Assembly: GCA_023481105.1 (NCBI GenBank)
Contig: JAMCWK010000150.1
Location: 1 to 64,000 of the forward strand
Length of the DNA: 64,000 nucleotides
Source: Acidobacteriota bacterium
GTDB taxonomy: Bacteria; Acidobacteriota; Terriglobia; Acidiferrales; UBA7541
Direction of reading: 5' to 3'
The notes below the pieces were generated by a model, which was not told where the DNA came from, searched no databases, and saw only the letters and a list, made by a program, of their open reading frames with translations. Each line of letters begins with the position of its first letter. Positions within the stretch are counted from its first letter, which is position 1. This document shows positions 55,436 to 63,844 of the stretch, one piece after another. The translations under genes were made by a program, and so were the position numbers.

Positions 55436-56464
55436 CTAGGCGCGTTTTTTTTGCGGCAGGCCGGCTTCCTTGATCTTGTACAGCAGCGCGCGGTAACTGA
55501 TTCCCAGTAATTCTGCGGCTCGCTTGCGGTTCCAGCGTGTATTTTTCAGCGCTTCGAGGATCAAGAAGCGCTCCGCCTTCTGACTTGCTTGCTTGGAATA
55601 TTTCTTCAGCGAAAAGTCGGTGACGGGTGGCAACTGAAAATTGGCGTCGCCCGCCGCATCCGCGCGGCGTTCCTCGATTTCGTTCAGGATGGAGTCCGGC
55701 GATTCCAGGATGACATAGCGCTTCAAATAGTTTTCCAATTCGCGGATGTTGCCCGGCCAGTGATGCTGCTGGAACCGCTCCATCAGCGAACTGGAGAGCG
55801 GCTGCACTTTGCGTTCGAAGCGCTCTCCGTAGCTCTTGAGAAAAAAGTCCACCAGAGTGGGCATGTCTTCCAGACGCCGCCGTAACGGAGGCATCTGAAT
55901 GTTCACCACGTTGATGCGGTAGTAGAGGTCCTCGCGGAACCGCCCACTTTCGATCTCCGCCTGAATGTCGCGGTTGGTGATGCACAGGATGCGCACGTCG
56001 CAGCGCCGCTCTTCCAAATCGCCAATGCGGCTGAAGCAGCCGTCCTGCAACACCTGCAGCAACTTGGCCTGCAACCCGGAATCGATGTCCGCGATTTCGT
56101 CCAGCACCATCGAGCCGCCATTGGCATGTTCGAACTTGCCGGCCCGGCTGGTGTACGCGCCGGTGAAGGAGCCCTTTTCGTAGCCGAAGAGTTCCGACTC
56201 CAGCAGCGAGCCAGGAATCGCCGCGCAGTTCACCTTGATCAGAGGCTGCTCACACCAAGGGGAGATCTGGTGAAGATAGTTGGCCAGGACTTCCTTGCCT
56301 GTGCCGCTTTCGCCTTCCAGCAGGACCGGCACACGAATGGCCGCCACGCGCTCGACTGTCTGGCGGATGCGCAGCATCTCCTCGGTCTGCCCGAAAAGTA
56401 CGGCCGGTCCCAGAGCATTCCTTGATGCCCCGACATCCGAAGTCAGTTGTTGCGCCTTTGCCAC
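55436..56464 (-). CDS. Sigma-54-dependent activator without a receiver domain
   Basis: About 342 residues: short N-terminus, complete AAA+ core with Walker A GESGTGKE (51-58), intact sigma-54 loop GSFTGA (98-103), Walker B MVLDEI, arginine fingers in GRFREDLYYRIN, then a Fis-type HTH with ISYRALLYKIKEAGL. It lacks any receiver, GAF or PAS domain, so activity must be set by abundance or a partner. It lies directly upstream of the giant lipoprotein gene on the same strand with 208 bases between and is its likely regulator. The start is uncertain: GTG 56464 with AAGGA eleven bases away, or GTG 56542. Confidence 0.92.
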   Translation of the reverse strand: MAKAQQLTSDVGASRNALGPAVLFGQTEEMLRIRQTVERVAAIRVPVLLEGESGTGKEVLANYLHQISPWCEQPLIKVNCAAIPGSLLESELFGYEKGSFTGAYTSRAGKFEHANGGSMVLDEIADIDSGLQAKLLQVLQDGCFSRIGDLEERRCDVRILCITNRDIQAEIESGRFREDLYYRINVVNIQMPPLRRRLEDMPTLVDFFLKSYGERFERKVQPLSSSLMERFQQHHWPGNIRELENYLKRYVILESPDSILNEIEERRADAAGDANFQLPPVTDFSLKKYSKQASQKAERFLILEALKNTRWNRKRAAELLGISYRALLYKIKEAGLPQKKRA

Positions 56465-56832
56465 GTTAGTTTCAGTCCTTTTGTTGAACTCTGTTTCAGC
56501 ATCCGACGCTTGAGATTTGCATCTAAGCGGCCAAGTACTCACCTAAGATGGTACCTGCGTAGATTGAATTTAACTCTAATGTGGTCAATAGCTTGTGTCC
56601 ATGTAGCTACGATAGTTGTGGTGCCGGAAGCGAGAAGCAATAGGGAAGAGGACTTCTCAGAAGTGAAAATGTTTTCCACCATTGCAGTTATGGGCAATCT
56701 TGCCAACTTGGTTTCCGTCGGAACGCGGTAACGTGCTTGCGACTTGCACCGTCCAAGTGAACGAGACCGCTGCTGCCTGCCGCTGTGGTCGAACAATAGA
56801 ATCGCATCTGGGAACCAGGATGGTGCAGCGCC
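56465..56832. other. Intergenic region between divergent regulator and permease genes
   Basis: 368 bases without a convincing gene, fairly AT-rich in its first half. If the regulator starts at GTG 56542 the first 78 bases are coding. A weak sigma-54-like element faces the permease gene (56726-56742). No strong sigma-70 promoter was seen. Confidence 0.4.
56726..56742 (+). promoter_or_regulatory. Weak sigma-54-like element before the permease gene
   Basis: CGGTAACGTGCTTGCGA has GG-N10-GC spacing and a -12 TTGC, but a poor -24 box. It would start transcription near 56752, about 80 bases before the ATG. Confidence 0.25.
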
Positions 56833-58050
56833 ATGGCTTGGCTTGGCGTGCTGCGCATTGCGGTGCGAACGCTGGGGCGCAATAAGCTGCGCACGGCTTT
56901 GACGCTGCTCGGATTCACCATTGCCATTAGCGCCGTGATTTGCACCGTAGCAATCGGGGAAGGTGGCTCCTGCCTGATCCGCGATCAACTGGCGATGCTC
57001 GGTGACAACCTGGTTTGGGTGGAAGCCGGCAACCGCAACGTCGGCGGTGTGCGCACCGGAAATTTCGGCAGCAACACGCTCACCATGGGTGACCTGCACG
57101 CCATCGTGCAATCCATCCCGTTGATCAAGAACGCCTCGCCGCAGGTGGACTCCCGCGCCCAGGTGGTGTACGGCAATCAGAATTGGAGCACCACTTATCG
57201 CGGAGTCTCGCCGGAATACCTGGAGATTCGTCTGTGGAAGGTTTCGACGGGCGCGGTGTTCACCCACGAGGATGTGGACAATTTCGCCGGCGTCTGCCTG
57301 CTCGGTCAGACCGTGGCACAAATTCTTTTCGGCGCGGAGGATCCCGTCGGGAAGACCATCCGCGTGAAGAATCTTCCCTGCAAAGTGACGGGCATCCTGG
57401 CGGCGAAGGGAATGTCTGTGACCGGACAAGACCAGGACAACTTCATCCTGATGCCCTACACCACAGTGATGAACAAGTTGAGCGGCGTGCAACGGCTGGA
57501 TGACATCATGTGCTCGGTGACTTCGCCGGACGCCGTTCGCCCTACGCGCGAGATGATCATGCGCCTGCTGCGCGAGCGCCATCGCATCCGCGACGGTGCG
57601 CCCGAAGACTTCAACATCCGCACGCCAGACGAGACGCTCAAGATGCAGGAAGACGCCAGCAACACCTTCACCATGATGCTGGCGAGCATCGCCTCGGTGT
57701 CGCTGCTGGTCGGCGGAATTGGCATCATGAACATCATGCTCGTCTCGGTGACGGAACGCACGCGCGAGATCGGTGTGCGCATGGCGGTGGGTGCGAATCA
57801 AGCCGACGTGCAACGCCAGTTCCTGGCGGAGGCTGTGACGTTGAGCATGATTGGCGGCGCGGTCGGCGTGCCCGGGGGAATTCTCAGTTCCTTCGGAATT
57901 TCGTCACTGCTCGGTTGGCCGACGTCCGTCTCCCTGACAGCCATTGGCGTGGCTTTTCTGTTTTCACTCGCAGTGGGAGTTTTTTTCGGTTTCTACCCAG
58001 CCTACAAAGCTTCCCAGCTCGACCCCATCGAAGCCCTGCGCTACGAATAG
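56833..58050 (+). CDS. MacB/FtsX-type ABC transporter permease
   Basis: 405 residues: N-terminal membrane helix (LRTALTLLGFTIAISAVICTVAIGEGG), a large periplasmic MacB core domain and three C-terminal helices of the FtsX domain with SVSLLVGGIGIMNIMLVSVTERTREIGVRMAVGA. MacB-type permeases work by mechanotransmission with an ATPase and a periplasmic adaptor to move lipoproteins, peptides or drugs. Neither partner gene is in the window, so it must pair with products encoded elsewhere. It stands alone, divergent from the activator gene. ATG 56833; the preceding ATG is out of frame. Confidence 0.93.
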   Translation: MAWLGVLRIAVRTLGRNKLRTALTLLGFTIAISAVICTVAIGEGGSCLIRDQLAMLGDNLVWVEAGNRNVGGVRTGNFGSNTLTMGDLHAIVQSIPLIKNASPQVDSRAQVVYGNQNWSTTYRGVSPEYLEIRLWKVSTGAVFTHEDVDNFAGVCLLGQTVAQILFGAEDPVGKTIRVKNLPCKVTGILAAKGMSVTGQDQDNFILMPYTTVMNKLSGVQRLDDIMCSVTSPDAVRPTREMIMRLLRERHRIRDGAPEDFNIRTPDETLKMQEDASNTFTMMLASIASVSLLVGGIGIMNIMLVSVTERTREIGVRMAVGANQADVQRQFLAEAVTLSMIGGAVGVPGGILSSFGISSLLGWPTSVSLTAIGVAFLFSLAVGVFFGFYPAYKASQLDPIEALRYE

Positions 58051-58188
58051 CATTCTGCGTGGGCCAAACGGCCCTTCAGCGCGCATGCGGAAAGCGTGGG
58101 ATAAGCCGTAGCCAATGGCTCGCAACTGCTTGGCGCAAGCACGAGGAAATGGTTTGTCGTTCGAAGGCGAATCGGCGGCAGAGACAGC

Positions 58189-59367
58189 TCAAGAAACGAA
58201 GGCACACCCGATGCGCGTGCCGGATTCGTCAGCGGAGTGCACGTAGGTCTTGATCAGGCTGACGCGCACCGGCGGCAGGATCGGCACGTGCAGCACGGCG
58301 TCGAAGTGTTGCGGGGCTTCTTCTCCCGGGTCGAATTGCAAGCCCACTCCGCCATAGCTCAAGTCCAGAACGCGCGCCGTTTTATCGGAGTTCTCTTGGA
58401 GCACGGCGTAGGCGCGCGTGCCGACCATGGAAACGCGCTCCCACTTGCGCCGATCCGCGCCGCTCTTGGCGGCGGCCGCGGGAGACGCCGCTGCGGCAGC
58501 CGCTTTGACCTTCGGCGGAGCCGGCTGGGGCGATTGCGCCGGCGGGGCTTCACGCCCTGCGGAGGTGTCCATGGGAATCACGCGCTGTGGCACCGCAGCC
58601 GGCGCACGGTTGGCATTTTTGAACTGATACAGCCGCTCATCGGCCACGTGGATTAGCGATTCCTTGCTCTCGCCGTCCTCGGGAAAATTGGAAACACCAA
58701 AGTCCAGTGCCAGCGGCGCGTCGATTTTCAGCGGGGCCAAGGCGCTTTCGTAATTCACGCGCAGGCGGCGGCTGAGCGTGGCGGCTTGCTCCGGATCGCA
58801 TTGCAACAGCAACAGGGCAAATTCGTCGCCGCCGATGCGGAAGGCGTAGTCGGAGGTGCGCAGCGTTTTGCGCAGCGTGGACGCGGCGAGTTGCAGGGCC
58901 TGGTCGCCTTGCTGGTGTCCGAAGCGGTCATTCACTTCCTTGAATTTGTGCAGGTCCATCATGACCAGCGCCATATGTTGGTTGTAGCGTTTGGCGCGAT
59001 TCAATTCTTTGGCGAAATATTCTTCGAAGAGGCGGCGATTGTAGAGGCCGGTGAGCGCGTCGGTGGCAGCGTTCACCTGCAACTTTTTCAAATCCTCGTA
59101 CTCCATGAGCACGGGCGTGCGGAGAAAATTCGTGGAGGCCAGCACATCCACAATCGAAGTCTTCAGGGAAACGGGCTTACCAAGGCTCTCGGAAAGCTCC
59201 TGCCGGCGCTGCAGTATCTGATCCCACAGGTCCAGTGTGACGCCTTCGGGCAGTTCCACCTGAGCGATAGACTTGAAGAAGCGCTGCAAGAACTGGCCGC
59301 GGACAGGCCGATCAAGCGCTTGCAAAGTTTCGACCAACAGATCGAGAAAGGAATCCTCTGCTGTCAT
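58189..59367 (-). CDS. Diguanylate cyclase with C-terminal PilZ domain
   Basis: About 392 residues: an alpha-helical N-terminal region, a GGDEF domain with intact RIGGDEF (about 179-183) and an I-site RTSD (170-173) five residues before it, a Pro/Ala-rich linker (about 265-300), then a PilZ-like domain with DRRKWERV and LDLSYGGVGLQF. It should make cyclic di-GMP, be inhibited at its I-site, and sense the product through PilZ. No membrane segment. ATG 59367 is preferred, though it lacks a ribosome site; TTG 59424 would add 19 residues. The gap 59368-59677 shows no gene. Confidence 0.88.
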   Translation of the reverse strand: MTAEDSFLDLLVETLQALDRPVRGQFLQRFFKSIAQVELPEGVTLDLWDQILQRRQELSESLGKPVSLKTSIVDVLASTNFLRTPVLMEYEDLKKLQVNAATDALTGLYNRRLFEEYFAKELNRAKRYNQHMALVMMDLHKFKEVNDRFGHQQGDQALQLAASTLRKTLRTSDYAFRIGGDEFALLLLQCDPEQAATLSRRLRVNYESALAPLKIDAPLALDFGVSNFPEDGESKESLIHVADERLYQFKNANRAPAAVPQRVIPMDTSAGREAPPAQSPQPAPPKVKAAAAAASPAAAAKSGADRRKWERVSMVGTRAYAVLQENSDKTARVLDLSYGGVGLQFDPGEEAPQHFDAVLHVPILPPVRVSLIKTYVHSADESGTRIGCAFVS

Positions 59368-59677
59368 GGAAACGGGTAACCGAGAAGAATCGTAGGCGGC
59401 TGCCGATGGGGCCTTTTTATTCAAGAGCTGGTCACGTCCCTTCCAGAGTTACTCATACACCCCGCCGCCACGCTAGGTTGGAGCACGACGCGTGCCACAA
59501 TCTGCCCATGTTCCCCCTTCTGGGTTGTGGACTGTAAGTCTCTATGCTGATTGGAGTCAACTGCAGATCTGAGGATTTCTGAAGATTCCCCAGGGGCAAT
59601 CCAACTTTTAGAAAAGAAAGCCTCTGCACTTTTTGGGCTTGTTCCTTCTTCAGTACTGGTAACCCTGCCCAACCGGG

Positions 59678-60001
59678 TCACTCCAAAGGGCGAATGAACT
59701 CCACGCCAATCAGGTGGACCTCTCCTGCTGGATAGCTGCGGCGCACCCGCGCTTGGATGGGTCGCGCCATCGCCGAAGCCAATCCAGACGTCGTTGGAGG
59801 CGGAGCGGGGATCGTAAGCGAAATCAAATCGCTCAGCTTCATCGCGCGTTCCACCGCCAAACAAGCGCCTACGGAGCTAATGTCCACCGTCCGGCTTAAG
59901 TCCAGGAAATCGTCTCCGCCGCCATCCACTCCGCGCACAAAGATCGGAATCTGCAAGTGGAGGCGCTGGGAACGTCGACGCTCTGCGGGGTTAGAGCTCA
60001 T
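59678..60001 (-). CDS. PilZ domain protein
   Basis: 107 residues consisting of one PilZ domain: AERRRSQRLHLQIPIFV supplies the RxxxR cyclic-di-GMP motif and TVDISSVGACLAV the (D/N)xSxxG motif, ending HLIGVEFIRPLE. A cytosolic cyclic-di-GMP effector of unknown target. Its ATG overlaps the stop of the small upstream gene as ATGA, so the two are probably made together. A frame on the same strand ending at 59421 is a shadow. Confidence 0.87.
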   Translation of the reverse strand: MSSNPAERRRSQRLHLQIPIFVRGVDGGGDDFLDLSRTVDISSVGACLAVERAMKLSDLISLTIPAPPPTTSGLASAMARPIQARVRRSYPAGEVHLIGVEFIRPLE

Positions 60002-60198
60002 GCGTTCGCCTTCCCAAGTAACAATTTGACGACATACCGATGGTACAATCGGCCTAGTACCAGGTAAAACAGAGCAATTAGAATGCTAAATATCGCGTAC
60101 CTACTACCATCAATTAAACTATTTAAAATAAGATACTTACAGAATGAGAATTGAAGGGAAAACGTTTTCCCAAAGACAATTGGCTGCCCGTACTCCAT
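59998..60198 (-). CDS. Small single-pass membrane protein coupled to a PilZ gene
   Basis: 66 residues, MEYGQPIVFGK..., with one strong hydrophobic segment (YAIFSILIALFYLVLGRLYH, about 35-54) and a basic C-terminus. The internal ATG at 60198 is chosen because AAGGAG lies seven bases before it, while the longer start at 60231 has no good site. Its stop overlaps the PilZ start as ATGA. AT-rich relative to its neighbours. No family recognised; coding status rests on the ribosome site, coupling and membrane helix. Confidence 0.55.
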   Translation of the reverse strand: MEYGQPIVFGKTFSLQFSFCKYLILNSLIDGSRYAIFSILIALFYLVLGRLYHRYVVKLLLGKANA

Positions 60199-60365
60199 CC
60201 ATTTTCTCCTTATGTGCAAAACAGAACTCATTTCCCATTGACTCGCTTTACCCCTGCTGCCACCATTGTTGAGCCGTTCGCCACTGAACTGCGTCCCCCA
60301 CAGCGGACAAGCCTGAACTTAATGGCTCCGTTTCGTTTGGGGGCAGAGCCTTGACGGAGGAGTAC

Positions 60366-61586
60366 TTGACCGATACTTCCGCGCCCGCGCAGACCACGCA
60401 ACGCACTTTGGCCATGACTCACGTGAGCAGCTTGCTGGATTCTGTCGAGCGGCCGATGCTGGTGTGTGAGCGCAGCGGGCGCGTGGTGCTGGCCAATCTG
60501 CGGGCACAGAAATGCATCAAGACGCACCACCTGCCGCAGCTCAGCAAACTGAATCTCTTTCACGACGTGTTGAAACTCGAAGCGGCCTCCGTGCTCGTCC
60601 AACTGGAAAGTGGCGAGCAAGAAATCGCGCTGCAGATGAATTCCACCGACGGCAACGAGTCGCACGCGCGCATCCGCTGGTTGCCAGAGGCCGACTGGCT
60701 GGTGGTGTCCATTGAAGCCACGCCAGAGGTGCAATCCTCTGACGACGCGGCAATGCGCAATACCTTGCAGGAGCTTCTGCAGGAACGAGAAATTACTTAT
60801 CGCAATTTGCTCGCCGCGTACCTGCGCTTGCAAGAAGTGAATCGCCAGAAGACCGTCTTTCTGGCATCGGCGGCGCATGAACTGAAGACGCCGCTGGCGG
60901 TGATGAAAGGTTATTACGATCTGTTGCTCTCCGGTTCGCTGGGCAAACTGTCCGAACGCCAGCGCGACATCTTGCAGGAATCCAAGGAAAGCTGCGACCG
61001 GTTAGTACGGCTAGTCTCCATGTTCCTGAATTACTCGGCCCTGGAAAGCGGCAAGCTGGTCCTGCACGTACGCGACAACGACCTGCGCGATTGTCTGGGT
61101 GAGCTGATTTCGCGCTGGCAGGATGCGTTTGTGCGCAAGCAAGTGCGCTTGGAGGCGCGCATCAGTGGCGACCTTCAGCCATTCAAGTTTGACTACCAGA
61201 AGGTGCAGCAAAGCGTGGCCAACCTGCTGGACAATGCGCTCAAACACACGCCGGCAGGCGGATCGGTGGTGCTGCTCGCGGAGCCGCATTTCTGGGAACG
61301 CCGCGCGGCCGCGCTGAATACCACGGAAGATCGCCGCCACACCAGCCGCGATCACTGCAACAGCGTGCTCGTGGCCGTGACAGACACCGGCGCCGGCATC
61401 GCTCCGGAATATCATCAAGAGATTTTCGAGGAGTTTGTTCGCGTGGACCGCTCCTCTTCAGGCATGGGGCTTGGCCTGGCCATCGTCAAGCGCCTGATTC
61501 AGGCGCATCGGGGTAAGATCTGGGTGGATAGCGAATTGGGGCGCGGCTGCACCTTTACGTTTCTACTGCCCACGGAAACGGAATAA
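60366..61586 (+). CDS. Soluble sensor histidine kinase with N-terminal PAS-like domain
   Basis: About 406 residues, no membrane segment. A PAS-like N-terminus (SVERPMLVCERSGRVVLANLRA) and a helical linker lead to HisKA with AAHELKTPL (His171), and a HATPase_c domain with N-box NLLDNALKHTP, G1 DTGAGIAPE and G2 GMGLGLAIVKRL. An insert rich in charged residues sits between N and G1 boxes. It probably phosphorylates the NtrC-type regulator encoded 37 bases downstream. TTG at 60366 has GGAGG five bases before it; TTG 60351 or ATG 60414 are alternatives. Confidence 0.92.
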   Translation: MTDTSAPAQTTQRTLAMTHVSSLLDSVERPMLVCERSGRVVLANLRAQKCIKTHHLPQLSKLNLFHDVLKLEAASVLVQLESGEQEIALQMNSTDGNESHARIRWLPEADWLVVSIEATPEVQSSDDAAMRNTLQELLQEREITYRNLLAAYLRLQEVNRQKTVFLASAAHELKTPLAVMKGYYDLLLSGSLGKLSERQRDILQESKESCDRLVRLVSMFLNYSALESGKLVLHVRDNDLRDCLGELISRWQDAFVRKQVRLEARISGDLQPFKFDYQKVQQSVANLLDNALKHTPAGGSVVLLAEPHFWERRAAALNTTEDRRHTSRDHCNSVLVAVTDTGAGIAPEYHQEIFEEFVRVDRSSSGMGLGLAIVKRLIQAHRGKIWVDSELGRGCTFTFLLPTETE

Positions 61587-61623
61587 AAGGATTTCGAGTT
61601 CGCGAAGAGAGGAAGGTTTCGGA

Positions 61624-63060
61624 ATGCCTGTTAAGGAACGCATCCTGGTTGTAGACGACGAACCGAGTATCCGCAAGTACCTGCAGACGCTGCTGGAAGT
61701 GGACGGCTACGAAGTGAACACGGTGCAGTCCGGCAAAGAAGCATTGACTTTGCTGGACAGCGGAGACCGTCCGGATTTTATTATTCTCGACGTGCTCATG
61801 CCGGAGATGGACGGATTGGAAACGCTGCGCCGCATGATGCACATGGATCGCGGGCTCAACGTCGTGATGCTCTCCTGCTCGAACGAAGTGACCACGGTGG
61901 TCGAGGCCATCCGCATCGGCGCCAACGATTACCTCACCAAGCCCTTTGAGAAATCCGAACTCGACGCGGCCATGCTGAAGTGCCGCCAGAAGCGCGAACT
62001 GCGCCGCGAAAACGAAGCCTTGCGCGATTACTGCGACCACCTCACCGAGGACCTCAGCTTCCTGGCCGCCAGTCCGCAAATGGTGAAAATCCGGCAGCAG
62101 ATTCTGCAGATTGCGCCCGTGGATGTGCCTGTGTTCGTGGCGGGTGAGAGCGGGGTCGGAAAGGAAGTAGTGGCGCGCATGATCCACATGCGCTCGCCGC
62201 GCGTGAACCAGCCCTTCATCAAAGTGAACTGCGCGGCCCTGCCCAGCGAGCTTCTGGAATCGGAGCTGTTTGGCTACGAGCAAGGCGCCTTCACCGGAGC
62301 AGTGCGTGCCAAGCCCGGCAAATTTGAGATGGCCAACAAAGGCACGATTTTTCTGGACGAAATCGCGGAGATGAGCCCGCAACTCCAGGCCAAGATGTTG
62401 CACGTACTCCAGGACCATCAGTTCAACCGGCTGGGCGGCCGCCAGTTGGTGCAGTGCGACGTGCGCGTGCTTGCCGCCACGAACGTGAATGTCCGCGAAG
62501 CCATTCAGTCCGGCCGCTTCCGCGAAGACCTGTACTACCGCCTGAATGTTTTCTCCATCACGGTGCCTCCGCTGCGCGAGCGTACGCGCGAAATCCCCCT
62601 GCTGTTCCGACACTTCTTGGAGAAGTACAGCGAGAAATTCCAGAAGCAAGCGCAGGAGCCTTCCCATAATCTGATCGAAGCAGCCATGAATTACCCGTGG
62701 CCGGGCAATTTGCGCGAACTCGAAAACTTCGTCAAGCGCTACGTCATTCTGCAAGACGACGAAGGCAGCTTCCGCGAGTTGCTGGAAATGGCCGCGACGC
62801 GCCAGCGCACTTCGCCGCGCGATGAAGGCGCTCCACCGAAGGAACAAGGGCTAAAGGCGCTGGTGCGTGGTTTGAAAGACGAAGCGGAAATGGAAGCGAT
62901 TGCCGATGCTTTGGAAAAAACCAACTGGAGCCGCAAGGAAGCGGCACGCATGCTGGGGATCAGTTACAAGGCACTGCTGTACAAGATGCGGCAGTTCAAA
63001 CTCGACGCGGGAAAGGCGCCGCGCGCAACGGCTGTGGCTCCGGCCACACGGAACGGCTAA
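61624..63060 (+). CDS. NtrC-family sigma-54-dependent response regulator
   Basis: 478 residues with all three NtrC parts: receiver domain (Asp11, Asp12, phospho-acceptor Asp56 in IILDVLMPEMDG, Lys106 in YLTKPF), AAA+ domain with GESGVGKE (174-181), intact GAFTGA (221-226), FLDEI and GRFREDLYYRLN, and a Fis-type HTH with ISYKALLYKMRQF. The sequence between ATPase and HTH is rich in Arg/Glu/Pro. It should activate sigma-54 promoters when phosphorylated by the kinase just upstream. ATG 61624 has AGAGGAAGG. A good candidate for the activator acting at the sigma-54-type promoters found in the window. Confidence 0.95.
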   Translation: MPVKERILVVDDEPSIRKYLQTLLEVDGYEVNTVQSGKEALTLLDSGDRPDFIILDVLMPEMDGLETLRRMMHMDRGLNVVMLSCSNEVTTVVEAIRIGANDYLTKPFEKSELDAAMLKCRQKRELRRENEALRDYCDHLTEDLSFLAASPQMVKIRQQILQIAPVDVPVFVAGESGVGKEVVARMIHMRSPRVNQPFIKVNCAALPSELLESELFGYEQGAFTGAVRAKPGKFEMANKGTIFLDEIAEMSPQLQAKMLHVLQDHQFNRLGGRQLVQCDVRVLAATNVNVREAIQSGRFREDLYYRLNVFSITVPPLRERTREIPLLFRHFLEKYSEKFQKQAQEPSHNLIEAAMNYPWPGNLRELENFVKRYVILQDDEGSFRELLEMAATRQRTSPRDEGAPPKEQGLKALVRGLKDEAEMEAIADALEKTNWSRKEAARMLGISYKALLYKMRQFKLDAGKAPRATAVAPATRNG

Positions 63061-63413
63061 CGTCTTATGGTGAAATGGGTTGCATATTTAGGGCAGCGGC
63101 GTTGCGATACCGTCGATTTTGCACTGAACACGCAATTCTCGGGTGCAGCGTTTTTTCGCACTTTTGATGGCACTTGTGCTTGAAAATGAAACAGGCCGGT
63201 TCCTGTTGACGAAATTTGCCTCTTGCGGATTGTATCCAAACGGGTTATGTAGGTAGCCGCGAAAGGCACTCCACGGGGGACGCGGAGACCTAAACCAAGC
63301 GAGGGCCTGGGAACAGCGCTCCGGACTCTCTTAGTTTGGAATGGGGATTGCTACTCCATCTGAATGGCGGAGTGGGTGCATACTGTGACTCTAATCGGGG
63401 GGAATTTAGGATC
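63061..63413. other. Intergenic region before the last PilZ gene
   Basis: 353 bases with no credible gene. It contains the sigma-54-type promoter at 63337-63352. A GC-rich stretch at about 63250-63315 could fold (GCC-GCGAAA-GGC and neighbouring stems) and shares scattered words with cyclic-di-GMP riboswitches, but not their order or core. Confidence 0.4.
63337..63352 (+). promoter_or_regulatory. Sigma-54-type promoter of a PilZ gene
   Basis: TGGAATGGGGATTGCT: exact GG-N10-GC spacing, TGG at -24 and TTGC at -12. Predicted start near 63363, about 50 bases before the ATG at 63414. Confidence 0.55.
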
Positions 63414-63752
63414 ATGACGGAGCGTCGCATTGCTCGCCGGTATGAGTTGTCCCTTCCCGTCGTCGTTCGCTCTCCAATTGAGCGACAAGTGGAAGCGCAT
63501 AATGGTCAAACGCGCGACATTTCTACACGCGGCGTTTACTTCCTCATCGAAGAAGATTTGGCACCCGGTACGGAGCTCGATTTCACCCTCACACTTCCAG
63601 CGGAGATCACCCGCGGCACCGAAGTCTTTATTCGCGCTCACGGACGCGTGGTTCGAGTGGAACGCAAGGCGGAAGATGGCACAGACAAACTGGGCATCGC
63701 TGCCGTCATCGAGAAGTATGACATCATCCGCGCGGAGCCGGTCCCGTCCTGA
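63414..63752 (+). CDS. PilZ domain protein
   Basis: 112 residues, one PilZ domain: ERRIARRYELSLPVVV gives the RxxxR motif and TRDISTRGVYFLI the (D/N)xSxxG motif; the rest is a six-stranded barrel pattern (GTELDFTLTLPAEI, FIRAHGRVVRVERK). A cyclic-di-GMP effector with no attached output domain. ATG 63414 has TTAGGAT upstream; the frame open to 63336 would overlap the promoter. It follows the sigma-54 regulator gene on the same strand but has its own sigma-54-type promoter. Confidence 0.87.
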   Translation: MTERRIARRYELSLPVVVRSPIERQVEAHNGQTRDISTRGVYFLIEEDLAPGTELDFTLTLPAEITRGTEVFIRAHGRVVRVERKAEDGTDKLGIAAVIEKYDIIRAEPVPS

Positions 63753-63844
63753 GTTTTGCCCGTCAGGTGCGTACTTGAAAGCAGATCTCCGGTCCTTCCT
63801 GACCGTTGTCGCGACGAATCCCAGGCTATTTGGTTTGGAGTGAG

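Noticed and set aside
59421..59864. Minus-strand frame of 147 codons overlapping the PilZ gene
   Set aside because: The PilZ frame carries both cyclic-di-GMP motifs; this frame has no motif and no ribosome site.
63250..63336. Possible cyclic-di-GMP riboswitch before a PilZ gene (words GGTAGC, GGGACGC and CCTAAACC present)
   Set aside because: The words occur in the wrong order, the core GGCAAACC and GAAA-capped stem are missing, and the sigma-54-type promoter lies downstream of the element, so it would not be in the PilZ leader.
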